A stretch of 64,000 bases of DNA, from contig NZ_AP026763.1 of assembly GCF_026000435.1 (NCBI RefSeq), forward strand, positions 248,001-312,000. Direction: 5' to 3'. Shown here piece after piece: positions 8,789 to 18,379 of this stretch. The stretch's first letter is position 1. Each line of letters opens with the position of its first letter. A model generated the notes under the pieces. It had not been told where the DNA came from and did not search any database. It saw nothing but the letters and a program-made list of their open reading frames with translations. Position numbers and translations under genes: made by a program. Source of the DNA: Vibrio sp. STUT-A11 (GTDB lineage Bacteria; Pseudomonadota; Gammaproteobacteria; Enterobacterales; Vibrionaceae).

Positions 8789-9253
8789 ATGAGCACGAAA
8801 CAATTTAATTTAAAAGATGAGCACGAAACGGTAGCACTGGGCACCGCTCTGGCTCAGCTTTGTTCTCAACAAACGACAATTTATCTGCATGGTGATTTGG
8901 GCGCAGGTAAAACAACTTTTAGTCGTGGCTTTGTCCGTGCTCTTGGGCATCAGGGAAATGTAAAAAGCCCAACTTATACTTTGGTTGAACCTTACCAACT
9001 GGATAAGTGGCAGGTTTACCATTTTGACCTTTACCGTCTTGCCGATCCTGAAGAGTTAGAATTCATGGGGATTCGAGACTATTTCACTGATGATGCGATT
9101 TGTTTAGTTGAATGGCCGGAAAAGGGGCAAGGCTTATTGCCTGAGCCAGATCTTGATGTGAACATCCGCTACCAAGGTGAAGCGCGTATCGCTGAACTAA
9201 TCGCGAATAATGCTTATGGTGTGCAGTTACTCAGTCGATTGGAGCTATGTTGA
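8789..9253 (+). CDS. tsaE: tRNA threonylcarbamoyladenosine synthesis ATPase TsaE
   Basis: The ATPase partner of TsaB and TsaD in forming t6A at position 37 of ANN-decoding tRNAs. The 154-residue protein has the P-loop GDLGAGKTTFSRG at residues 35-47, then SPTYTLVEPY, FDLYRLADPEELEFMG and a VEWPEKG segment, all characteristic. Its stop overlaps the amiB start (ATGTTGA). The gap of about 310 bp before it holds no gene; E. coli has nnr there. Confidence 0.95.
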   Translation: MSTKQFNLKDEHETVALGTALAQLCSQQTTIYLHGDLGAGKTTFSRGFVRALGHQGNVKSPTYTLVEPYQLDKWQVYHFDLYRLADPEELEFMGIRDYFTDDAICLVEWPEKGQGLLPEPDLDVNIRYQGEARIAELIANNAYGVQLLSRLELC

Positions 9254-10962
9254 GTTTTTCAAATTTTAGAGTAGTGGCGACGTTTGTCGCCACTTTTCTC
9301 CTTATCATCCCCAGTTTAGCGTTTGCTAACGTCGTTAAAAGCTTTCGAGTTTGGCCTTCACCAGATGAGACTCGTGTTGTCATCGATTTAGGCTCGGAAG
9401 CAGATTACTCCTACTTTTCATTGTCTGGGCCGGATAGACTGGTTGTGGATTTGAAAGACGTTACGATGCAAGCGAAATTACCAGTAACGGTCTCCGATAG
9501 CCCGGTTTTGACAAGGGTACGAAAAAGCTCACCTCCGGAAACTGGCACTTATCGTTTGGTCTTTGAGCTGAAAAAAAGTGTTCAAGCCGAGCTGTTCAAA
9601 TTGAGCCCGACTCCAGGCGGACAATATGGCCATCGTTTGGTGATCGATCTTCCGCATGGTAAGAAAACGGCGACAGCCGCTGCTAAGTCAGAACAAAAAA
9701 CCACAACCAGTAAAGACATGAGCTCCGTGCAGCGAGCTCAAGAGGTGTTGATTGTTATCGACCCTGGTCATGGCGGTGAAGATCCGGGATCAATTGGTCC
9801 GTCTCGTCGTAAATATGAAAAAGACGCAGTATTGAGTATTTCTCGTAAGATTGCTGCCCAGCTTAACGCGACACCTGGAATCAAGACTCGATTGACTCGT
9901 ACCGGAGACTATTTTGTCAACCTTAACCGACGTGTTGCAATTGCACGAGAGAATGATGCTCACCTGCTGATTTCAATTCACGCGGATGCATTCACCTCTC
10001 CAAAACCTCGCGGAGGTTCAGTGTTCGTACTTAATACACGTCGTGCGAATACGGAAATTGCCCGTTGGGTAGAGAACCATGAAAGGCAGTCTGAACTTTT
10101 AGGCGGATCTGGCAACGCTTTTGTCAGCAATACCAAAGACCGTAACGTCAACCAAACTTTGCTGGATCTGCAGTTTAGTCATTCACAGAAAGAAGGTTAT
10201 AAGCTGGCAACAGAAATTCTTGGTGGAATGGGGCGTGTCGCTCACCTGCATAACAAGAAACCTATCAATACCAGCTTGGCCGTGTTGCGCTCTCCGCAAA
10301 TCCCATCGGTATTAGTCGAAACAGGTTTTATCTCAAACCCAACTGAAGAGAAATTGTTGTTCCAGCGTGCACACCAAGACAAGTTAGCACAGTCGATATC
10401 TAAAGCGGTGGTCAAGTATCTGAAGGATAACCCGCCAGAAGGTACGGTATTCTCACCTTCATCGAAGCCGATGGTGCATACTGTTAAGCGCGGTGAATCT
10501 TTATCGGTGATTGCGAATAAATACGGGACAAGTTCGAAAGCGTTGATGACTGAGAATAACTTGAAATCAACCGGCTTAGCGATAGGTCAGAAACTGCGAA
10601 TTCCGTCTGCTGGTAGCATTAAAGTACCAAGCAAGCCGATCACAGTTGAGACTGAAACGATCACTCACACCGTTAAATCGGGAGAGTTCTTAGGTAAGAT
10701 TGCCAATCATTACAAAGTGAAAGTTTCTGATATCCGCCGCGAAAATAATCTCAAATCGGATACGTTGTGGGTAGGTCAGAAGTTGAAGGTGACGGTTGCG
10801 GTGAAAGACAAGCCGATCCGTAAACATAAAGTCTCACGTGGTGAGTACCTTGGTAAGATCGCATCGAAGTACGGTGTGAGCGTGCAGAGCATTCGTGAAG
10901 CGAATAACTTACGCTCAGATGAACTCGCCGTAGGACAAGTGTTGATAATTCCGAACAAGTAA
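9247..10962 (+). CDS. amiB: N-acetylmuramoyl-L-alanine amidase AmiB
   Basis: A periplasmic amidase that splits septal peptidoglycan so daughter cells can separate. The 571 residues begin with a signal peptide ending in SLAFA-NV near residue 28, followed by an AMIN domain, a variable linker and the zinc-dependent Amidase_3 domain (VIDPGHGGEDPGSIG near 172; LLISIHADAF near 240; VLVETGFISNP near 357). Three LysM peptidoglycan-binding repeats close the protein, starting HTVKRGESL, HTVKSGEFL and HKVSRGEYL. E. coli AmiB has no LysM tail; the Vibrio form does. Translationally coupled to tsaE. Confidence 0.95.
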   Translation: MLSFSNFRVVATFVATFLLIIPSLAFANVVKSFRVWPSPDETRVVIDLGSEADYSYFSLSGPDRLVVDLKDVTMQAKLPVTVSDSPVLTRVRKSSPPETGTYRLVFELKKSVQAELFKLSPTPGGQYGHRLVIDLPHGKKTATAAAKSEQKTTTSKDMSSVQRAQEVLIVIDPGHGGEDPGSIGPSRRKYEKDAVLSISRKIAAQLNATPGIKTRLTRTGDYFVNLNRRVAIARENDAHLLISIHADAFTSPKPRGGSVFVLNTRRANTEIARWVENHERQSELLGGSGNAFVSNTKDRNVNQTLLDLQFSHSQKEGYKLATEILGGMGRVAHLHNKKPINTSLAVLRSPQIPSVLVETGFISNPTEEKLLFQRAHQDKLAQSISKAVVKYLKDNPPEGTVFSPSSKPMVHTVKRGESLSVIANKYGTSSKALMTENNLKSTGLAIGQKLRIPSAGSIKVPSKPITVETETITHTVKSGEFLGKIANHYKVKVSDIRRENNLKSDTLWVGQKLKVTVAVKDKPIRKHKVSRGEYLGKIASKYGVSVQSIREANNLRSDELAVGQVLIIPNK

Positions 10963-10979
10963 GTGAGCTTTAACGCATT

Positions 10980-12995
10980 ATGACGATCAAAATTCTGCCA
11001 GCCAGACTCGCTAACCAAATAGCGGCAGGGGAGGTGGTTGAAAGACCCGCCTCTGTTATCAAAGAGTTGGTTGAGAACAGTCTCGATTCGGGCGCCACCC
11101 GTATTGATATCGATATTGAGAAAGGTGGTGCTAAGCTCATCCGGGTTCGTGATAACGGCAAAGGGATCGCGAAGGATGAGCTAGGCTTGGCATTAAGTCG
11201 TCATGCAACGTCTAAGATTCATACCTTAGATGACTTAGAAGCGATCATGAGCCTGGGGTTCCGTGGTGAGGCATTAGCGAGTATCAGCTCGGTCTCTCGC
11301 TTGACTTTAACCTCTCGCCCCGCGGCACAAGAAGAAGCGTGGAGTGCGTACTCTGAAGGCCGTGAAATGCAGGTCAAAATGCAACCTGCTGCACACCCTA
11401 TTGGAACTACGGTAGAAGTGTTAGATCTGTTCTTCAATACACCCGCACGTCGTAAGTTTCTCCGCACCGAGAAAACGGAATTCTCTCATATTGATGAACT
11501 GTTAAAACGTATCGCACTGAGCCGTTTTGATGTGTCGATTAACGTTCGTCATAATGGGAAAATTATTCGCCAATATCGAGCGGCAAAGAACCAATTGCAA
11601 ACTGAAAAGCGCATCGCTGCGGTATGTGGCAATACTTTTGTCCGCAATATGCTGCGTATCGAGTTGGAGCATCAAGGTTTAAAACTGCATGGCTGGATTA
11701 CCACCCCTGATGGTGCAAGGCAGCAAAGCGATTTGCAATATTGTTATGTGAATGGACGCATGATGCGTGACAAGCTGATAAATCATGCGATTCGTCAGAG
11801 TTACGAAATGAGTTTGAAACCCGATCAATTTGCGGCATACGTGCTGTTTATCGAGCTCGATCCACATCAGGTGGATGTGAATGTCCATCCCGCTAAACAT
11901 GAAGTACGTTTCCATCAGTCGCGGCTGGTACACGACTTTATCTATCAGGCACTAGCGGACGCACTAGTACAAAGTGCAGTGATCGAAAAGCCACATGTCA
12001 ATGAATCTGCGTTTCATCACGCTGAGCCATCTCAATCGGGCCTGGAAAGCGAGCTTACTCCAGATCCTTCAACGAAAGAAGACAAAGTCTCGTCCCCCGT
12101 CCCTGAGCAAGTTTATCAAGCGATAGACAAAACGCCTGCTTATCCCGGCCGAAGTGACTACGAGAAGAAACCACGTGAGCGCGCCTCTTCTGAGTCTTCA
12201 CTGCGAGAAGCCCGACAGTCAGATTCTTATCATCGCTCTGACTGGGTTGAATCTAAGCCAGCTTCTAAACCGACGCCGAACAAAGAGCGCCATATCGAGC
12301 CCGCTCCGACCAAGCAAGAAGTCCGTGCATATCATGAGCTATTGAAAACACCAGACTTTGAACCGCAAATGACAGCGAGTGCTGCTCCTTCTACATCGAT
12401 CAATCAAACAAATTTGCCTCAAGTGACGGCATTAGGGAAAGCATTGGCAGTGGTAGATGAGCAGTTTGCTCTGATGAGCAGTGACAGTGGCGCTGCATTA
12501 GTTTCATTACCACGCGCGGAACTCTACCGAGTCAAAGGGCAGCTAACGCCAAGTGAAGGCGCGCTAAAAGCACAACCTTTACTGGTACCTTTGTCGCTAA
12601 AGCTGGATACAGCGTTAGTCAAGTTAGCTGCGGATTATCAACAAGATTTCGCCCAGATTGGTATACAACTGAAAGCGAGAAATGACAAAGCAGTGATGGT
12701 TATGGGTGTACCTGCGCCATTACGCCAACAAAACTTACAAAATTTGATACCAGATCTGTTATCTTACGCGCAAACGTGGGTAACGAGAGAAAATACGGCG
12801 ACTCAGATGCTTTCAGCGCTGATCGATTGGCTTGCTTTGCAGGTAACGACAGTAAAAAGCCATTATACTCTTTCCGAAGCCATTCAAATTATTGCGGAAC
12901 TTGAACAGCTAAGACACGGTCAGTTACCATTAGAAGATACTCAGTTTGTATCTGCTGTTGATTTCTCTGCTACGATAGCCAAATTAATACCATGA
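10980..12995 (+). CDS. mutL: DNA mismatch repair protein MutL
   Basis: Links MutS mismatch recognition to MutH nicking and UvrD unwinding. The GHKL ATPase motifs are in order: ELVENSLDSGATRID near residue 30, DNGKGI near 59, and GFRGEALASISS near 93. A long acidic/polar linker at about 340-480 precedes the C-terminal dimerisation domain starting at LPQVTALGKALAVVDEQF. The domain lacks the DQHA-E-R endonuclease motif, as expected in a methyl-directed system. 671 residues. The stop overlaps the miaA start by 4 bases. Confidence 0.97.
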   Translation: MTIKILPARLANQIAAGEVVERPASVIKELVENSLDSGATRIDIDIEKGGAKLIRVRDNGKGIAKDELGLALSRHATSKIHTLDDLEAIMSLGFRGEALASISSVSRLTLTSRPAAQEEAWSAYSEGREMQVKMQPAAHPIGTTVEVLDLFFNTPARRKFLRTEKTEFSHIDELLKRIALSRFDVSINVRHNGKIIRQYRAAKNQLQTEKRIAAVCGNTFVRNMLRIELEHQGLKLHGWITTPDGARQQSDLQYCYVNGRMMRDKLINHAIRQSYEMSLKPDQFAAYVLFIELDPHQVDVNVHPAKHEVRFHQSRLVHDFIYQALADALVQSAVIEKPHVNESAFHHAEPSQSGLESELTPDPSTKEDKVSSPVPEQVYQAIDKTPAYPGRSDYEKKPRERASSESSLREARQSDSYHRSDWVESKPASKPTPNKERHIEPAPTKQEVRAYHELLKTPDFEPQMTASAAPSTSINQTNLPQVTALGKALAVVDEQFALMSSDSGAALVSLPRAELYRVKGQLTPSEGALKAQPLLVPLSLKLDTALVKLAADYQQDFAQIGIQLKARNDKAVMVMGVPAPLRQQNLQNLIPDLLSYAQTWVTRENTATQMLSALIDWLALQVTTVKSHYTLSEAIQIIAELEQLRHGQLPLEDTQFVSAVDFSATIAKLIP

Positions 12996-13924
12996 CAGAA
13001 AAACTACCCTTGGCTCTATTTTTAATGGGGCCAACTGCATCAGGTAAAACAGAACTTGCGATTAGACTTCGTCAGAAGTTTCCAGTTGAGATCATTAGCG
13101 TCGATTCGGCTTTGATCTACAAAGGAATGGATGTCGGGACTGCTAAGCCTGATGAGCGTGAATTAGCCTTAGCCCCTCACCGACTGATTGATATTTTAGA
13201 TCCGAGCGAGTCATACTCCGTAGCGGACTTCCGTCGCGACGCGCTAAAGGCAATGGATGACATTGTTGCAGAAGGCAAAATCCCGTTGCTCGTTGGTGGT
13301 ACAATGCTCTATTACAAGGCATTACTTGAAGGCTTATCACCTCTTCCTGCTGCAAATCCTGAAATTCGTCAGCAAATTGAACAAGAAGCATTGACTAAAG
13401 GCTGGTCGGTGTTGCACGATGAGCTCAAAGTCGTTGATCCTGTCTCTGCCGAAAGAATCCACCCTAATGATCCTCAGCGTTTATCTAGGGCATTGGAAGT
13501 TTTTCGAATTTCAGGTAAAACTTTAACTGAGTTGACTCAAACCAAAGGCGAAAGCCTGCCGTTCCGAGTCAAGCAGTTTGCAATAGCTCCCAAGGATAGG
13601 GCAGAACTTCACCGTCGCATTGAACTGCGCTTCGAAAAAATGATGGAAGCGGGCTTTGAAGATGAAATGAAAGCGTTATATGCGCGTCAGGATCTTCACC
13701 CAGATCTTCCGTCGATACGTTGTGTCGGTTACAGACAGATGTGGGAGTATTTAGATGGGGACTGTACTCGCGAAGACGCCGTTTTTCGTGGTGTATGTGC
13801 AACTCGTCAATTGGCCAAGCGTCAAATCACCTGGTTACGCAGCTGGGATGACTTAACTTGGTTGGATAGTGAGAACATTGAACAGGCTCTCGAAACCATT
13901 TCGCAAGCAATAGCATCTGATTGA
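12992..13924 (+). CDS. miaA: tRNA dimethylallyltransferase
   Basis: Adds the isopentenyl group to A37 of tRNAs that read UNN codons. The P-loop GPTASGKT is at residues 13-20, followed by SVDSALIYKGMDVGTAKP, GGTMLYYKALLEGLSPLP and the RCVGYRQMWEYLDG segment that grips the anticodon loop. 310 residues, the normal length. Overlaps mutL by an ATGA. The order mutL-miaA-hfq-hflX is that of E. coli. Confidence 0.97.
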   Translation: MTEKLPLALFLMGPTASGKTELAIRLRQKFPVEIISVDSALIYKGMDVGTAKPDERELALAPHRLIDILDPSESYSVADFRRDALKAMDDIVAEGKIPLLVGGTMLYYKALLEGLSPLPAANPEIRQQIEQEALTKGWSVLHDELKVVDPVSAERIHPNDPQRLSRALEVFRISGKTLTELTQTKGESLPFRVKQFAIAPKDRAELHRRIELRFEKMMEAGFEDEMKALYARQDLHPDLPSIRCVGYRQMWEYLDGDCTREDAVFRGVCATRQLAKRQITWLRSWDDLTWLDSENIEQALETISQAIASD

Positions 13925-14119
13925 GATAGCTGTGTATAATGTGATCGTTTTTGCGTGAAAGCGCTCTCGAAGGAACAGTAGTTGGCAGTTTTTAGACTAT
14001 GCTGCTAATTACTTAGAGTGCATTTTTTACTCGTTTAGCTCAGATGCAAAAGCAGTACTTTTTTGCATTGCACCACTAGCTAAATAATTACAACTACAAA
14101 TTAAATAAGGAAAATAAAA

Positions 14120-14383
14120 ATGGCTAAGGGGCAATCTCTACAAGACCCATTTCTAAACGCGTTACGCCGCGAGCGTATCCCAGTTTCTATCTACCTTGTA
14201 AACGGTATTAAACTACAAGGTCAGATCGAGTCATTCGATCAGTTCGTGATCCTTTTGAAAAATACGGTTAACCAAATGGTGTACAAGCACGCAATCTCAA
14301 CAGTTGTACCGGCTCGCCCAGTGAGCCACCACAGCGGTGAACGTAGCCAAGGTGATCGTCCACAAGAGAAATCTGAAGATTAA
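14120..14383 (+). CDS. hfq: RNA chaperone Hfq
   Basis: A hexameric Sm-like protein that pairs small RNAs with mRNAs. In this organism it would serve the Qrr quorum-sensing RNAs, one of whose expected targets is aphA at the other end of the window. Sm1 covers residues 10-50 (LNALRRERIPVSIYLVNGIK, FDQFVILLKN) and Sm2 contains YKHAIST near 55. A short polar tail ends the 87-residue protein. The 195-bp leader after miaA may hold a promoter; TATAAT occurs at 13935-13940 without a clear partner at -35. Confidence 0.98.
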   Translation: MAKGQSLQDPFLNALRRERIPVSIYLVNGIKLQGQIESFDQFVILLKNTVNQMVYKHAISTVVPARPVSHHSGERSQGDRPQEKSED

Positions 14384-14421
14384 TTCTTCATCAAATAGTT
14401 ATAAAGTAAGGAGTTGATTGC

Positions 14422-15711
14422 TTGTTTGACCGTTATGAATCCGGTGAGCGAGCCGTACTTGTTCATATCAACTTCACGCAAGAAGGTGAATGGGAAGATC
14501 TGGCTGAGTTCGAAATGCTGGTTTCTTCCGCTGGGGTAGAGACGCTACAAGTGGTAACTGGTAGTCGTCAATCCCCACACCCGAAATACTATGTCGGAGA
14601 GGGTAAGGCTCAGGAAATTGCTACAGCAGTACAATTAACTGGCGCTGAAATTGTGATTTTTAATCACGCCCTCTCTCCTGCCCAAGAACGTAACCTCGAA
14701 ACACTGTGCCAATGTCGAGTTCTCGACCGCACTGGTCTCATCCTCGATATTTTTGCTCAACGAGCCAGAACACACGAAGGTAAGCTACAGGTAGAGCTGG
14801 CTCAACTTCGTCATATCTCTACTCGTTTGATTCGTGGTTGGACGCACCTTGAAAGGCAGAAAGGGGGTATCGGTTTACGTGGTCCTGGTGAAACCCAGTT
14901 GGAAACCGACCGTCGATTATTGCGTGATAGAATTAAAGCCATTCTGCGCCGCTTAGAAAAAGTGGCCAAGCAACGTGAACAAGGGCGTCGCGCCCGAAGT
15001 CGAGCTGAAATACCAACCATTTCACTCGTGGGCTACACCAACGCGGGAAAATCGACACTGTTTAACCGCATTACCGAAGCAGGCGTGTATGCCGCAGACC
15101 AGTTATTTGCTACTTTGGACCCTACATTACGTAAGATCGAGTTAGCGGACGTTGGGTCGGCCATACTTGCTGACACGGTTGGTTTTATTCGACATTTGCC
15201 TCACGATTTAGTTGCTGCCTTCAAAGCAACCTTGCAAGAAACGCAAGAAGCTGACATTTTGTTACATGTTGTTGATGCCAGTGATGAGCGTTTTCGTGAG
15301 AATATTCAAGCTGTTCATGAAGTGCTAGAAGAGATCGATGCACACGAAGTGCCTAGTCTGGTCGTCATGAACAAAATCGACAATCTAGAATCGCAGAATC
15401 CGCGTATAGAGCGTGATGAGGAAGGCGTACCTCGTTCGGTCTGGGTATCTGCAATGGAAGGGGTGGGCATAGAGCTCCTGTTTGAAGCGCTGACGGAACG
15501 TCTGGCGTCGCAAATGGTTGAGCATCGGTTGTGTATTCCTCCACAGTATCAAGGACGGTTCCGTAGTACATTCTTCCAAATGAATTGTATTCAACGTGAA
15601 GAATACGACCAGGATGGTAACTTGTTGATCGATATTCGAATGCAGCAAGTAGATTGGTCTAGACTTGAGAAAAGAGAAGGGGCAGTTTTGACTGGCTTTA
15701 TAGTCACTTAA
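14422..15711 (+). CDS. hflX: ribosome-splitting GTPase HflX
   Basis: A GTPase that dissociates stalled ribosomes under stress. The 429 residues hold the HflX N-terminal domain and a glycine-rich linker (GWTHLERQKGGIGLRGPGET), then the G domain with GYTNAGKST near residue 203, DTVGFIR near 252 and NKID near 314. The start codon is TTG at 14422, supported by AAGGAG eight bases upstream and by the family N-terminus MFDRYESGE. It follows hfq by 38 bp. Confidence 0.96.
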   Translation: MFDRYESGERAVLVHINFTQEGEWEDLAEFEMLVSSAGVETLQVVTGSRQSPHPKYYVGEGKAQEIATAVQLTGAEIVIFNHALSPAQERNLETLCQCRVLDRTGLILDIFAQRARTHEGKLQVELAQLRHISTRLIRGWTHLERQKGGIGLRGPGETQLETDRRLLRDRIKAILRRLEKVAKQREQGRRARSRAEIPTISLVGYTNAGKSTLFNRITEAGVYAADQLFATLDPTLRKIELADVGSAILADTVGFIRHLPHDLVAAFKATLQETQEADILLHVVDASDERFRENIQAVHEVLEEIDAHEVPSLVVMNKIDNLESQNPRIERDEEGVPRSVWVSAMEGVGIELLFEALTERLASQMVEHRLCIPPQYQGRFRSTFFQMNCIQREEYDQDGNLLIDIRMQQVDWSRLEKREGAVLTGFIVT

Positions 15712-15756
15712 AGGACTGCTACAGTATAACGTCATATCAAATGATGGAGCTTTCTA

Positions 15757-16959
15757 ATGGCGTGGAATGAGCCTGGAAATAACAACGGCAATGATGGCCG
15801 CGATAAAGACCCTTGGGGTAATAATAATCGTGGTGACCAGCGTCCTGGTGGCCGAGATCAAGGTCCGCCAGATTTAGATGAAGTGTTCAATAAACTGAGT
15901 CAGAAGCTGGGCGGAAAGTTTGGTAAAAAAGGCGGCGGTGGTTCTCCACTCGGCGGTGGTGGTAGTGCAATTGGTTTTGGTGTGATTGCGCTTATTGCTG
16001 TTGCTGTCTGGTTCTTCGCTGGTTTTTACACCATCGGTGAAGCAGAGCGTGGTGTTGTGCTGCGTTTAGGCAAATACGATCGTATCGTAGAGCCTGGCCT
16101 TAACTGGCGCCCTCGTTTTATTGATGAGTATGAAGCGGTTAACGTACAGGCGATTCGTTCACTGCGTGCATCAGGTCTAATGCTGACTAAAGATGAAAAC
16201 GTAGTAACGGTAGCGATGGATGTTCAGTACCGTGTTACTGACCCGTACAAATACTTGTACCGCGTAACCAATGCAGACGATAGCTTACGTCAGGCAACGG
16301 ATTCTGCACTACGTGCAGTTATTGGTGACTCATTGATGGATAGTATTCTAACCAGTGGTCGTCAGCAAATTCGTCAAACTACGCAAGAAACACTGAACCA
16401 AATCATTGATAGCTATGACATGGGCCTAGTGCTTGTCGACGTGAACTTCCAGTCTGCGCGTCCACCAGAGCAAGTAAAAGATGCGTTTGATGATGCTATC
16501 GCAGCTCGTGAGGATGAAGAACGTTTCATTCGTGAAGCAGAAGCATACAAGAACGAAATTTTGCCGAAAGCAACTGGTCGTGCAGAGCGTTTGAAGAAAG
16601 AAGCGCAAGGTTACAACGAACGTGTAACTAACGAAGCGCTTGGTCAGGTAGCACAGTTTGAAAAACTTCTACCAGAATACCAAGCTGCACCAGGTGTAAC
16701 CCGTGACCGTCTGTACATTGACGCAATGGAAGAGGTTTATACCAGCACTTCTAAAGTGTTGATTGACTCTGAATCAAGCGGCAACCTACTTTACTTACCA
16801 ATTGATAAGTTGGCGGGCAAAGAAGGCCAAACAGACACTAAACGTAAATCGATGTCATCTTCAACCTACGATCAAATTCAGCTAGAGTCTGAGCGTACAC
16901 AAGAAGACACTTCGAGCTCGCAGTCTCGTTCAACAGGTTCACGTCAAGGGAGATACTAA
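15757..16959 (+). CDS. hflK: FtsH modulator HflK
   Basis: One half of the HflK-HflC membrane cage that surrounds FtsH and restrains its proteolysis. The 400 residues have a Gly/Asn-rich cytoplasmic N-terminus (to about 65), one membrane helix (IGFGVIALIAVAVWFFAGFY near 72), and the SPFH/band-7 domain with GEAERGVVLRLGKY at its start. A Ser/Thr/Gln-rich tail ends the protein. hflC starts two bases after its stop. Confidence 0.96.
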   Translation: MAWNEPGNNNGNDGRDKDPWGNNNRGDQRPGGRDQGPPDLDEVFNKLSQKLGGKFGKKGGGGSPLGGGGSAIGFGVIALIAVAVWFFAGFYTIGEAERGVVLRLGKYDRIVEPGLNWRPRFIDEYEAVNVQAIRSLRASGLMLTKDENVVTVAMDVQYRVTDPYKYLYRVTNADDSLRQATDSALRAVIGDSLMDSILTSGRQQIRQTTQETLNQIIDSYDMGLVLVDVNFQSARPPEQVKDAFDDAIAAREDEERFIREAEAYKNEILPKATGRAERLKKEAQGYNERVTNEALGQVAQFEKLLPEYQAAPGVTRDRLYIDAMEEVYTSTSKVLIDSESSGNLLYLPIDKLAGKEGQTDTKRKSMSSSTYDQIQLESERTQEDTSSSQSRSTGSRQGRY

Positions 16960-16961
16960 GA

Positions 16962-17942
16962 ATGCGTAAGTTAATGATCCCTGTATTGGTAATCGCACTG
17001 GCATTGATGCTGATGTCTCTGTTTGTGATTCCTGAAGGTGAGCGCGGTATCGTGGTTCGATTTGGTCGTGTTCTGAAAGACAACAACGACATCACTCGAA
17101 TTTATGAGCCTGGTTTGCATTTCAAGATGCCTTTGTTTGACCGTGTGAAACAACTTGATGCGCGTATCCAGACAATGGATGGTCGTGCGGACCGTTTCGT
17201 AACGTCTGAGAAAAAAGACGTTATCATTGATACCTACGTTAAGTGGCGTATCGAAGATTTCGGTCGTTACTACCTAGCGACAGGTGGTGGTAACGCTCTG
17301 ACTGCAGAGGCTCTACTTGAGCGTAAAGTCACCGATGTGCTTCGTTCTGAAATCGGTGCGCGCGAAATCAAGCAAATTGTTTCTGGTCCACGTAATAACG
17401 ATGTGCTACCAGAAGACGCAAGCGCTGACGTTGTAGCGACTGAAGCGGCACGTAAAGCGCTTGAAATTGATGGTGAGCGTGACCTCATTATGTCGAACGT
17501 ACTGAGAGACACGCGTGAAAGTGCGATGAACGACTTAGGTGTTCGCGTGGTTGATTTCCGTATGAAGAAAATCAACCTTCCTGATGAGATCAGTGAGTCT
17601 ATCTACCGTCGTATGCGTGCTGAGCGTGAGTCGGTAGCGCGTAAGCACCGTTCTCAAGGTCGTGAGAAAGCCGAAGTGATTCGTGCACAAGCGGAGCTTG
17701 AAGTGGCAACGATTTTGGCTGAAGCAGACAAAACAGCTCGTGTAACACGAGGTGAAGCGGATGCAGAAGCGGCGAAGATTTATGCGGAAGCTTACAACAA
17801 GGATCCTGAGTTCTTTAGTTTCCTACGTTCACTAAGAGCGTACGAAAAATCGTTCAGCTCTAAGAACGATATCCTTGTGTTGGATCCGAAGAGCGACTTC
17901 TTCCAGTACATGAATAACGCGAAAGGCGCAAAAGCTGAGTAA
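16962..17942 (+). CDS. hflC: FtsH modulator HflC
   Basis: Partner of HflK. The 326 residues open with a membrane helix (MIPVLVIALALMLMSLFVIP) and continue with a band-7 domain (GERGIVVRFGRVL) and a long helical stretch rich in Ala and Glu (about 230-290). It is the last gene of the run from tsaE and is followed by a strong terminator. Confidence 0.96.
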   Translation: MRKLMIPVLVIALALMLMSLFVIPEGERGIVVRFGRVLKDNNDITRIYEPGLHFKMPLFDRVKQLDARIQTMDGRADRFVTSEKKDVIIDTYVKWRIEDFGRYYLATGGGNALTAEALLERKVTDVLRSEIGAREIKQIVSGPRNNDVLPEDASADVVATEAARKALEIDGERDLIMSNVLRDTRESAMNDLGVRVVDFRMKKINLPDEISESIYRRMRAERESVARKHRSQGREKAEVIRAQAELEVATILAEADKTARVTRGEADAEAAKIYAEAYNKDPEFFSFLRSLRAYEKSFSSKNDILVLDPKSDFFQYMNNAKGAKAE

Positions 17943-17959
17943 AGTTATCAGTTAGTGTT

Positions 17960-17987
17960 AAAAAGGCTCCGTTGGGAGCCTTTTTTG
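17960..17987 (+). terminator. hflC terminator
   Basis: GGCTCC-GTTG-GGAGCC flanked by AAAA and TTTTTT; ends the hfl operon. Confidence 0.9.
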
Positions 17988-18031
17988 TATCTGTCACTTT
18001 TTGTACCTATCAAAAGGTAATCCACCAGCCG

Positions 18032-18217
18032 TTAGCTCATCATGATCGCGATGACGGCTCCGGCTACCACCAGACAGCCGCCAATTCGGCGCAGCTGATT
18101 ATTGGGTTGTTCACTCAGTTGAGCGACCATGCTTCGCCAGCCATTTGGTGCGACCAGCGGACCGATCCCTTCAACAATCAATACTAGCCCTATAGCCAGC
18201 CATATTGACTCAGACAT
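18032..18217 (-). CDS. DUF2065 small membrane protein
   Basis: A 61-residue protein with two hydrophobic segments: SIWLAIGLVLIVEGIGPLVA near the start, and GGCLVVAGAVIAIMM at the end, split by a short polar stretch. It matches the DUF2065 (YjeT) family, which sits between hflC and purA in many gammaproteobacteria. Its function is unknown. It lies opposite to its neighbours, so it must be transcribed from the 162-bp gap shared with purA. Confidence 0.85.
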   Translation of the reverse strand: MSESIWLAIGLVLIVEGIGPLVAPNGWRSMVAQLSEQPNNQLRRIGGCLVVAGAVIAIMMS

Positions 18218-18319
18218 AAAGCTTCCTAATTCAATTTATAAAGCTAAATATTATCAGCGATATGCTGTTTCTGAAATGCTCGAATACGCTGCAGCTCTAT
18301 GTCTGTGAACAAAAAATGA

Positions 18320-18348
18320 CTGCAAGAAGTCCGATTCGGTGCTAGAAT
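18320..18348 (+). promoter_or_regulatory. putative purA promoter
   Basis: CTGCAA and TAGAAT are 17 bp apart, 31 bp before the purA ATG. The -35 match is poor. Confidence 0.4.
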
Positions 18349-18379
18349 CCATTTTTAACTAGCAATCAGACTTGGAAAG